Assembly (NCBI GenBank): GCA_028752905.1
Contig: JAQNBH010000021.1
Coordinates: forward strand, 545,001-609,000
Length of the DNA stretch: 64,000 bases
DNA from: Cladorhizidae sp. MBARI D1340-BT2
Taxonomy: Eukaryota > Porifera > Demospongiae > Poecilosclerida > Cladorhizidae
Direction: 5' to 3'
Shown here piece by piece: positions 1 to 9,640 of this stretch. The stretch's first letter is position 1. Every line of letters begins with the position of its first letter. Position numbers and translations under genes: made by a program. The notes beneath the pieces are model-generated. The model did no database searches, was not told where the DNA came from, and worked only from the letters and a program-made list of their open reading frames with translations.

Positions 1-118
1 CTGGCCAAACTCACATCCCATATGCAATAGGTCCTATGATTAGGAGCACAAGGTAAGGGAGGTTCTATTGTATGCATCAAAACACAATACCACTAGCTCC
101 CATAGTTAGAGCCCAATT

Positions 119-1191
119 GTGACGAAAGATGAGAGCTTGAGGGAGAGGACTACACTAGGGGCTAACAGGATTTCTGAAATGTTGGAATTGTGCCTGAAAT
201 CCACCTACTTCAGGTTTCTAGAAAAAAACTACGAGCAACAAGAGGGTGTAGCAATGGGCTCTCCAGTATCTGCAGTAGTAGACAACCTTTATGTGGTGGA
301 ATTGGCGCTCACAACTGCCCCACTAAAGCCAAGAGATACGTGTATGATACCTTCTGCATACCATCTGAACAACAACAGGCCATCCATAAAGTTTATCATG
401 GTACTTGAAGTGGCTGGATCGCTGCCCTTTCTTGACTGCCTTATACAAAGGAACGACTGCAACCGTCTAGAAAACCCATGGATACCAACCGATACCTTGA
501 TTATAGATCACATCATCACATCCACTTCAAAAGGTGGTGAAGAGCTTGCATGATAGAGCCAGAAGAGTAGTGACTGAGAAGGAGGAACTTTGGAAGGACG
601 AACATCATTTGAATAAGGTCTTCATCGAGAATGGTTACCCACAAGCTTTCATGAACCGTTCACCTGCAGAAACATCTAAATGCAGAAAGGAAGATGAATA
701 CAACAGTACAGGCAATGAGGATTCTAAAAAAGAAGGATCCTATGATAGTGATTCCTTATGCAGCAGGAATGAGTGAAGACATCAGGAGGGTCTGCAGGAA
801 GTTTAACATAAAAGTCGTCTTCGGTTCGGGAAGACCTCTGAGGACACAACTGAGCAGAGTCAAGGATATTTTACCAGCTAGAATGCACTCATGTGTTGTG
901 TACCGCATTCCTTGTAGCTGTGGTAAATACTACATAGGGGGGACCATCTGAAGACTGAAAATCTGAGTGAAAGAACATCAAGATGCCTGTAGAAATTGTC
1001 ACAAATAGAAGTCTGCAATTGCTGAGCATGCATGGGATAATGGACATCCTATTTTGTGGGAGGAAGCCACCATCTTGGACCAGGCCAGAAGACAGAAGGA
1101 ACTGCTAGTGAAGGAGGCATTGCACATTGGCCTAGCACCAAATTGTGAGCGGTTGAATCGTGACTGTGGAATGGACTTACCTGGCTGCTGA
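119..1191 (+). pseudogene. Penelope-like RT + GIY-YIG endonuclease remnant, U0
   Basis: PLEs encode a reverse transcriptase joined to a C-terminal GIY-YIG endonuclease that nicks the target for priming. Frame 119-553 reads RERTTL, then ELCLKSTYFRF, then the PLE RT signature YEQQEGVAMGSPVSAV, and later SLPFLDC. The catalytic segment RYVYDTFC is in another frame (about 330-350) and has Tyr where YVDD has its first Asp. The thumb and linker continue in the 534-776 frame (ENGYPQAF) and the 694-951 frame (IPYAAGMSEDIRR). GIY-YIG begins at VVYRIPCSCGKYYIG and ends with PGC at 1191. Two in-frame TGA codons replace expected Arg codons after 945. A private TAG lies at 1006-1008, where the other copies have GAG. 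There is no plausible ATG: the long frames open at GTG. It is a dead gene, 5'-truncated relative to full PLE ORFs. Confidence 0.9.
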
Positions 1192-1268
1192 AGAACTACT
1201 CTGAAGAGCCTGAACTTGAAGCCACGACCACCATAATTACATTTTTAAATTTTTTAATTATTTTATCA

Positions 1269-1841
<573 letters not shown>

Positions 1842-2040
1842 ATTTTATATATGCATTTGTTGTTTTATTTATTTGTTTATTTATGTATGTACATTTTTAT
1901 TTGTTTTTCATATAATTTTATTTATATATTAATTTTACTTTCATTTATTTAATTAATTTATTTTAAAAAAATTACAACCGCTGCACGTTCTAGGTGCGTG
2001 TACTGCCACGTGGTGTATAGGTAGCTACTGGTATATAACA

Positions 2041-2144
2041 GGCTCACATGAGCCTTAGCGTCACATTATTCCTGATGAAGACTATCGAAATGTCGAGAAT
2101 GAAAATTGAAGTTGATTACTGAGAAGGTGATTTTAATGTCACCT
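2041..2144 (+). other. Hairpins flanking the hammerhead-like motif, U0
   Basis: Two perfect short dyads bracket the ribozyme-like core. GGCTCACATGAGCC (2041-2054) folds with a 6-bp stem and a 2-nt loop; AGGTGA (2125-2130) pairs with TCACCT (2139-2144). Both recur in the other module tails, so this part of the tail has potential for structured RNA. Function is not shown. Confidence 0.5.
2062..2101 (+). ncRNA. Hammerhead-like ribozyme motif, short stem II, U0
   Basis: The core CTGATGA (2072-2078) and GAAA (2087-2090) are followed by TGTC with a GTC triplet at 2092-2094, the usual cleavage triplet. Stem II is only GA/TC around a CTA loop. ATTC just 5' of the core can pair with GAAT after the triplet as part of stem I. 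PLE tails are known to carry minimal hammerheads with very short stem III, which this resembles. Activity of this short-stem form is doubtful. Confidence 0.6.
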
Positions 2145-2399
2145 AACAGGTATAGCATGGAAGCAAGTCAGCGTACTTCCCTGTAACTAGCGACCATTTA
2201 TACTTGAGACAAGAATTGATTGTAAAATATTTACTATACCCACAGAGATCAGTATGCTCACTTGGCTTCCATTAAGCTCAAGTGCACTGTCCCTGCGACA
2301 TCCATCCATGTGAAGGGAATCTAGAGATAAACAGCTGAACTTTACACTATATTTGTTTCAACATGTCCTTCATCTCTGTCTGTCCTTACTTTATAGGAG

Positions 2400-2704
2400 G
2401 TGAGTTACAGTATTCTATGGCTAGAATGACATGATTTGATCAACTTCAATTTATTTGAACGTGTCTCTTGGCTCTCTGTTTCCAACCCTCTTCATGAAAT
2501 CTTCATAGTATGTAAGTTACAGTATATCTAAATCTAGGATTACATGCCTTGATCAACTTTAATTAATTTACATGTCTCTTGGCTCTCTGTGTCCAACCTA
2601 CAAGTATTTCATGAAACCATCATAGTATGTAAGTTACAGTATACTTAATCTAGGATTACATGTCTTGATCACTTTAATTAATTTTCATGTCTCTTGGCAG
2701 AAGG
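2400..2704 (+). repeat. ~115-bp tandem repeat (2.7 copies) in PLE tail, U0
   Basis: Three consecutive units begin at 2400, 2512 and 2629, each opening with GTRAGTTACAGTAT and containing a TCTCTTGGC box. The lengths are 112 and 117 bp, plus a truncated 76-bp third unit. Units are clearly diverged from each other but well conserved between modules, so this duplication predates array amplification. Confidence 0.85.
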
Positions 2705-3060
2705 CTACACATTATTATTATATAAAACTTTATTTCTTGTTCTGCTTTATGTGAGTGGGCGGAGGAAGTGATAAAAATATAACAATAATAAAACTTACTG
2801 ACAATCACAAATTGCCATTATAACTGACTCTTCCTTACCTTTACTGCTGTCTCTGCAAGCCAATAAAAGCTGTATAGGCGCCTGGCTAGCCTGAAATATC
2901 TCAGAATCTCTTCACTCTTTATAAGTAGATCCACTCCTGCTTGGATTTATGCAGCAGCATCTATGAGGGCACGGCATTGTAGGTGCTAGCTAACATCAGG
3001 AGGGAAAGAGTTACGTTGTACAGGCTTCTTCTGGGATGGTTGGGCATTTGTAACTATCGT

Positions 3061-5549
3061 TTAATGAGTAGTAGCAGTTCCAATGTTGAAAAGAAGCTAA
3101 TGTTCCTATTTTGACTAGAATGAGCGATTCCAGACAGTTTTTCCACAAAACGCTCAAAAACGTCCAAATTGGAGCAAAATAGAGCTTCTTTTGGTTAAAA
3201 GGAGGAAATTATCACCCTAAGACATTTTCTGTTGTTTAAACGATATAATTTTTTTTAGTGAGAAATCTTCCATTTTTAACGCTATCTCTTTGCTTTTAGA
3301 GCGTTTTGAGGAAAAACTGTCTGAATTCGCCTAATCTTGGCAAAATGGTTTCCACTTCAGCATTATCGAACCGTTTCTACACTTTAAATTACAGAAAACA
3401 TCTTTTGGTGAAAATCACCGCTCCAATTGGGACGTTTTTTTGGAGTGTTTTGTGGGAAAAATGTCCATTCTCAACAAAATGTTCCTTTTCAACATTATAG
3501 AACTGTTTCTATTCTTTTAGTGAGAACTCTTCCGTTTTTAACCGAAAGGAGCTCTATTTTGCTCCAATTCGGACTTTAGAGCATTTTGAGGGAAAACTGA
3601 GTGAAATCGCTCAATTTTGTCAAAATGGCACATTAGCTTCCTCTTCAACATTATGGAACAGTTTCTACTCTTTAAATAACAGAAAACATCTTTTGGTGAG
3701 AAATCTCCAATTTTTAACTGAAAGAAGCTCGATTTGGCTCCAATTGATACGTTTTGAGCCTTTTGGGGGGAAAGTCTTAAATCGCTAATTTTTGTCTTTT
3801 TTAGGGTTTTGAGAAAAAACTGTTTTAAAACGCTCATTCACATCAAAATTGAGATATTAGCTTCCTTTTCAACATTAAATGTTTCTATTGTTTATTTAAA
3901 TGACAGAAAACATATTTTGGTGAAAATAATCTTTAACAGAAACAAGCTCTATTTTGCTCCATTTGGGACCATTTTATGGAAAAACTGTCTGAAATAGGTC
4001 ATTCTTGTCAAAATAGGCAATTGGCTTCCATTTCAAACTTTATACCCTTTAAACGACAGAAAATGTCTTTTATGAGAAAACCACTTTTTTACGAATTGTA
4101 TTTGGAGAAAAAACTGTCTGAAATCGCTCAATCTTGTAAAAATTGGCACATTATCTTTCTATTCAATATTATGGAACTGTTTACTCTTTCAACGACATAA
4201 AACATCTTTTGTTGAGAAATCTCCCGGTTATAATCGAAATAAGCTCTATTTTGTCCAATTGGGACTTTTTGGTGGCGTTTTGAGGAAGAACGGTCTGAAC
4301 TCGTTCATTATTATAAAAATCGGTACTTTTCAACATTTATGGAATGTTACTACTCTTTAAACGACAGTAAATGTCTTTTGGTGAGAAATCTTCTTTTTAT
4401 TTTGCTCCAATTGTGTCATTTTGGAGCCTTTAGAGGAAAAAGTGGCCCAATTTTGTCAAAATGGCAAATTATCAAATTATGGAAATATTTCTACTCTTTA
4501 AATGTCAAAACATTGTTTGGTGAGAAATCTCACATTTTGAACTATTTTACTCCAAGGAAAAACTGTTTGAAATCGCTCATTCTCGTCATAATAGTCACAT
4601 TAGCTACCATTTCAACATTATAGAAATGTTTCTATCTTTAAACATCAGAAAATTTATTTTGGTGAGAAATCTCCACTTTTTAACCGAAAGCTCGATTTGG
4701 GACTTTTATGAGCTCAATCTTATCAAAATAGGCACATTAGATTCCTTTTCAACATTAGGGAACTGTTTCTACTCTTTAAACGACTAGAAAATGTCAAATC
4801 TCCCCTTTTTATGCTTCCTATTGGGACGTTTTTTAGCATTTTGAGGAAAAACTGTCTGAATTCGCTCAAAATGGCTCAATGCTTCCACTTCAGCATTATG
4901 GAACTGTTTCTACTCTTTTAAATTATAAAAAACATCTTTTGGTGAGACAGGGGGAAAAAACTGCAATTGGGGCTTTTTTTTAGATGTTTGGGAAAAAACT
5001 GTCGGAAATCACTCATTCTCATCAAAATGGGCACATGAACTTCCTTTTCAACATTATATAACTACTTTTATTGAGAAATTTTCCGTTTTTAACCTATTTT
5101 GCTCCAATTGGGACAGATCATTTTGAGGAAAAACTGTCTGAAATCAGTCAAATTTGTCAAAACGGCATACTAGATTCCCCCTCTAGGTTATGAAACAGTT
5201 TATACTCTTTAAATGACAGAATATGTCTTTTTGTGAGAAATATCCCCTTTTTAACCTCTATTTAAAACTCCATTTGGGATGTTTTTAAGAAAAACTGTCT
5301 GAAATCGCTCAATCTTGTCAAAATGGACACTTTAACTCCTTTTCAACATTATCGAACTGTTTCTACAGATTAAATGACAGAAAATGTCTTTTCGTGAGAA
5401 ATTTCCTGTTTAACCGAAATAAGGTCTTTTTGGATCCTATAGCGACGTTTTTGAGCGTTTTGAAGAAAAGCTGTCTGAAGTCGCTTGTTCTGGTCAAAAT
5501 GGGCACATAGCTTCCTTTTCAACATTATGGGACTGTTTCTACTCATTAA
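3061..5549 (-). repeat. ~180-bp satellite, left arm, mostly reversed orientation
   Basis: Degenerate tandem monomers of about 179 bp. Using the U1-U6 orientation as forward, landmarks in order are GCGATTTCAGACAGTTTTT, CCCAATTGGAGCAAAATAG, TTTCTCACCAAAAGACATT, TTTAAAGAGTAGAAACAG and CATAATGTTGAAAAGGAAG. Bases 3061-3240 are forward. At about 3241 the orientation flips and monomers run reversed to the piggyBac insertion. Open frames here are satellite by-products. No gene seen. Confidence 0.9.
5546..5549. other. TTAA target-site duplication, left
   Basis: TTAA immediately left of the piggyBac terminus, within satellite text CTACTCATTAA. Joined to the right flank at 8713 it recreates the uninterrupted satellite sequence found in five other modules. 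Confidence 0.92.
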
Positions 5550-5562
5550 CCGATTAAACGCC
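5550..5562 (+). repeat. piggyBac left terminal inverted repeat
   Basis: CCGATTAAACGCC, directly after TTAA. It pairs with the right terminus with a single A/G difference. A 13-bp TIR is the usual length for piggyBac. Confidence 0.9.
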
Positions 5563-6429
5563 GACTTTCCTAGTACCCGCGGTAAAATAATTAACGATTT
5601 AATTACTAATTTTTCCCTCGAGCTTCTTATAGGACGTCGGCACAGGAAACCTCGTTCATATGGAAGCCCAGTGATTGCTCTACATCCTGATTTTTGAATG
5701 AAACCCAAGGACCAAATATCCAGCATTTGGCAAGCTTTTCAAAATTGAACCAACACTTATATACCATATATTTGGGCATATTCATATAATTTGACAAAGA
5801 ATCAAGACTATAACAATCCTAAAACTTCCTAAGACAAAACATTTTGAACAGACAATATATGAATCGAATATTTGAATAGAAAAGTATGTGTGTGTGGGTA
5901 GAATGTGGGTGGGTAATTTGATGAAGAATGAAGGAGAGTGAGAGAGTAGCATTGTAATACATGTTGTGTGTGTGTGTGTAGACGGGCAAGACCAGGCTCT
6001 ATCAACACTTTCCAGGCATCTAGAACACAAAGACACAACAATAGAGAAAAATGCATTATTAGACACAAGTATCCACACTTTTTACCAAGAGGCACGCAAA
6101 TACACCATACACAACTTATATTTCATGGTCACGAGAACAAAGAGAATACATGCAACACAAATATTCCACCAAGGTATGATACGGTCAGATCTAATGCACA
6201 AATGAACCTACAGTAACCCACACTCATTTAGGCTTTCATGCCTCGAACCATTTTTATGCACACCAAACAGAAGTAGAAAGGGGAAATGACCTAGTTGCAA
6301 ATTGAGACGTTCTAGCTGAGATGTTCTAGCTGAGATGTAGGAAACATACAAGGCCTATACGCCAGCGAGAAGAATAGGAACCAATCGATGTTTTTACTAA
6401 GCTAATCCAAAGATCTAAATAACTATCCT

Positions 6430-8503
6430 GCCTCTTATGTAGAGAAGTGTTTGAAAAAGAAAACAGATAAAGGCGTTCCAAAAAAAACTTCTACCAGAGC
6501 AGACCAAAGAATGGGCTACTACAATTTCGGTAGAAAATCAAAGAGATGGTGGAAGGGGGTGTTTGCATATTTGGTAGACACCCCTCATGAATGATTGATA
6601 ATCAGGTAAACAGGGAGGGTGGCAAGACACATTCAGTCGAGAACCATCAAGCTGATGATGTTTCACAGTTGGTTGTTGTCCTTGCCACAAAGCTGCATGC
6701 AAAGTAGTCATCATGTCAATCACACCCTTGTCTACCCACTAAAGCCAGGAGTGAACTATTTGATCTGTAATCATATTTTCCTCTATTCTTCCACTTTGTA
6801 AGTAACTCCTTAGGAAAGTTTTTCCTATTAGGCCTAGCTGTGCCACATGCACCAACCCCTCTAATAGTCAGCGTGTGAAATAAATTAGGACTTGTATAAA
6901 AGTTATCCATGTATACCTGAAAGTTCTTGTGCTCAAATCCCTCCAACAAATCTAACACTACCCGACTACACAAACCTGTACTATCTCCTGTTTCCACATT
7001 CTTCCCAGTATAAATTTGTAATCGATAAATATAACCATTCCTTGCATCCAAAAGCACAAATACTTTTATGCCCCATTTCGTAGGCTCATCCTTCATATAT
7101 TGCTTGAAGCCAAGCCTCCCTTGATAGGGGAATCATGGCTTCATCAATGCTAAGCTCCTGATGCCAACAATACTCACTTTCAAAGCTTATACAGCCTATC
7201 ATAATTGGGATTACCAGTTGTTACAGGTCTGTGAGCTAGCAATGGAGTTGACATGCATGTAGCCGCATCAACTGCCTAAACCTCCAAAGGGGCATTACTC
7301 TACTCACCAAACTACATGACAAATCAGGATATTCACAAGACCAGTACATGTCTATATGGGGAAGTTTTGAAATGCCCATAGAAATCAAAAGTTCTACAAA
7401 AGGCTCCATTTCTTCTTCACATGTATCATGCCAATTATGGGGGGAGTCCCACCCTAGAAACATACATATTAGTTTCTCTCACATGGAGGTCCCACACGTC
7501 AATAGTAAAAAAAAAGATAAAAAGCACCTAGTAACGAACTTGTTACACCGAGCAAAGCTGAGTTTGGGCCAGAATTGTCTCTCTTTTTTTCCAGCGACCT
7601 TCGACTGGTATTATCTGATAACTAGTGCTAGATGAGCGAGCCTTACTACTACAAATTTTGACTGGGCCTGCCTATTACCAGTACCTTGTGGTGGACTACA
7701 TGAACCTCTACTCTAGCACCACACCTCACATTCTCTGTAACACATAAATATCTATACAAACAAATATTCAAATATCAATTTTGATAACTTACTTATTCCA
7801 GAAGAATCCGCTGTAGCAGATTGTAAGGACGGAGGGTCAGTAGATAGTAAGGATGGAGGGTCAGTAGATGGTAAGGATGGAGGGTCAGTAGATGGTAATA
7901 AGGATGGAGGGTCAGTAGATGGTAAGGAAGGAGTGTTCAAATGGTCACTCTCTTCTTCAGAGGCTGAAAGGAAATATATAATAGTAACTCTACAAAATTT
8001 CCTTTGTACCAACCTACACTAAGTCCAGAGCTCCCACAAGTAGATGGTAACAATGGATCACCTTCATCTCCAACGGACTGCCAAGAAAGAAAAGTTGATA
8101 ACATAAACCTTAGACCAACGTTTTTTTTGAAAATTCAAATTCAAATTTGATAAGTAATAAAAAAACTCAACCTACATTTATGGCTATAACTAATCTTCTT
8201 CAACTGCTACGTTAGAAATATTTATATCCTCAAAAAACACAAGAATAGGCTACAGTTTGGTTAGCGAATTATCTCAGAAGATTGTGGAATACAATGGCAA
8301 TCAAGCGCTAAGGTAGAAACAAACATACCATCGAGAAATCCTTCCACCCGAGCATTTTGACTTAGAGCCAGGGGATCGAGGGTACAACCATGGTAGGCAT
8401 ATATCTCTGGCCTTCTTTCCCACCAGAATCCGAGCCAGAGCCGCTAGTGTCGTCGTCAAAAAGAAGAAAAGTTACTTCGTACAAAACTAAGCATCCTCGC
8501 CAT
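6430..8503 (-). pseudogene. piggyBac transposase, frameshifted remnant
   Basis: piggyBac transposases cut and paste at TTAA using a DDD catalytic triad in an RNase H-like fold. Reading 5' to 3' on the minus strand: a candidate start AAGATGGCG at 8503; an acidic/Ser stretch (DDDTSGSGSDSGG) in a shifted frame; exon-like blocks 8077-8018 and 7963-7793 with good splice consensus; DVWDLHVRETN near 7505-7475; WHDTCEEEMEPF to DMYWS in 7463-7236; NPNYDRLYK near 7210; ELSIDEAMIP with catalytic Asp 1 at 7145-7143; then TKWGIKVFVL through MDNFYTSP with Asp 2 at 6907-6905; NRKNFPKEL; and finally CLPDYQSFMRGV. The third Asp, expected in GVDxxDQ, is lost: the text reads GVYQ (Tyr at 6576-6574). At least four frame changes, including an extra G in the run 7127-7130, make it dead. 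Weak similarity runs on to about 6430. No C-terminal Cys-rich finger was found. Confidence 0.9.
7793..7963 (-). other. Candidate internal exon with 24-bp minisatellite
   Basis: On the minus strand a polypyrimidine tract ending TTTCCTTTCAG stops at 7964, and a consensus donor GTAAGT lies at 7792-7787. The block between encodes SEEESDH followed by an eight-residue repeat STDPPSLP, about 4.5 copies, from a 24-bp DNA repeat at about 7824-7932. One copy carries 3 extra bases. An acidic, repetitive N-terminal region suits a piggyBac transposase. Splicing is inferred from consensus only, and its phase does not fit the upstream block 8077-8018. Confidence 0.45.
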
Positions 8504-8699
8504 CTTGAAAACCGAAGTTGTGAGCAAAAAGCGGGGCGCGGCCGGCACATATAGCAGCACGTGTAAATGACGTTTTTAGAATGATTCAGCATTCTTTTGA
8601 GCATGTGCAGCAACAACAATTTGGCACTTAGTTCAAATAGTTTTTTTTATATAATTTTTTTCGCGAGTCCGATTTCCCTTTGCGCCATATGGCGCTTAT

Positions 8700-8712
8700 G
8701 GCGCTTAATCGG
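8700..8712 (-). repeat. piggyBac right terminal inverted repeat
   Basis: Reads CCGATTAAGCGCC on the minus strand, next to TTAA at 8713-8716. Further GCGCCATA copies lie just inside, giving an extended subterminal repeat that the left end lacks. Confidence 0.9.
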
Positions 8713-8716
8713 TTAA
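8713..8716. other. TTAA target-site duplication, right
   Basis: Second copy of the four-base target. Satellite resumes after it with ACGACAGAATTTCTTTTGG, exactly the text expected after TTAA in the empty sites. Confidence 0.92.
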
Positions 8717-9587
8717 ACGACAGAATTTCTTTTGGTGAGAAATCTCACCATTTTAAACGAAAGAAGCGGAAATTTTGGTGTTTTGAACAAAACCGTCAGA
8801 AACCGGTCATTCTTGTAAAAATGGCTTCCTTTTCAACATTATTGAACTCATTCTACTCTTTAAACGACAAAATATCTTTGGTTGAGAAATCTTACGTTTT
8901 TAACCTCTATTTGGCTCTTATTGGGACGTTTTAGAGCGTTTTGAGGCTAAACTGTCTGAAATCGCTCTATCTTGTAAAAATGGCACAATAGCTTACTCTT
9001 CAACATGAAACTGTTTCTACTCTTTAAATGACAGAAAATGTCTTTTGGTAAAAAATCTTCCGTTTTTAACGATTTGGGATTTTTTAAGCAAAAACTGTCT
9101 GAAACGATCATTCATGTCAAAATGGGCACATTACCTTCCTTTTCTTAATTATTGAACTGTTTCAACTCTTTAAAGGACAGAAAACGTCTTTTGCTGAAAA
9201 ATCTTCCATTTTTAACCGAAACAAGGGATTTTTTTGTGTTTTGGGGAAAACATTTCTGAAATTGCTCATTCTTTTAAAAATGGGAATTTTCAACATTATG
9301 ACAGTAAAAATGTCTTTTGTTGAGAAATCTACAGTTTTGAACTGAAAGAAACTCTATTTTGCTCCAATTGGGAGGGTTTTGGTGAAAAAGTGCCTGTATT
9401 AGCTCAATTTTGTCAAAATGGGCAAATTAGCACTATTTATCTTTAAATGTCAGAAAACGTCTGAAACAAGCTGTATTTTATTTCATTTGGGACGTTTTTA
9501 AGCATTTTGAGGAAAAACTGTCTGAAATCGCTGTCAAAATTGTGCACATCAGCAACATTATATAACTGTTTCTACTCTCTAAATGAC
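8717..9587 (-). repeat. ~180-bp satellite, left arm continued
   Basis: Continuation of the reversed satellite from beyond the piggyBac insertion. The last stretch (TGCACATCAGCAACATTATA near 9543) is the reverse complement of satellite at about 19295-19335 in the U1-U2 interval. No gene seen. Confidence 0.88.
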
Positions 9588-9640
9588 AAAACGTCCCAAT
9601 AGGAGCATAAAAAGGGGAGATTTGACATTTTCTAGTCGTT
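9588..9640 (+). other. Orientation-switch junction of the array
   Basis: A 53-bp partial monomer (AAAACGTCCCAATAGGAGC to TCTAGTCGTT) in forward orientation joins the reversed left arm to the forward arrays. It resembles satellite at about 10665-10718. The next base begins the text that normally follows each composite (ACAAGAATGAGCGATTCC), so the junction joins two internal satellite points rather than module ends. Confidence 0.7.

Larger units (their letters stand above)
5550..8712 (-). mobile_element. piggyBac-family DNA transposon, 3,163 bp, complete ends
   Basis: Bounded by TTAA on both sides and by a 13-bp terminal inverted repeat: CCGATTAAACGCC at 5550-5562 and, on the opposite strand, CCGATTAAGCGCC at 8712-8700 (12 of 13 match). 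The right end also has subterminal GCGCCATA repeats. piggyBac elements insert at TTAA and are flanked by TTAA. The minus-strand interior encodes a broken transposase. Bases 5563-6430 hold no recognisable gene: they contain GT-rich microsatellite (about 5885-5982) and a 16-bp direct duplication of GTTCTAGCTGAGAT near 6310-6338. The element looks immobile on its own, though its ends appear intact enough for a transposase supplied elsewhere. Confidence 0.93.

Noticed and set aside
119..121. Start of a 144-codon protein at this position.
   Set aside because: The codon is GTG, an in-frame stop lies just upstream at 107-109, and the sequence begins mid-domain, so it is an interior fragment.
5370..5726. 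118-codon minus-strand frame crossing the piggyBac/satellite border.
   Set aside because: It runs through the TTAA junction and is a chance join of transposon end and satellite.
5782..6216. Frames of 79-98 codons on both strands at the left end of the piggyBac element.
   Set aside because: They overlap a GT-rich microsatellite, match no piggyBac segment I recognise, and lie beyond the transposase end.
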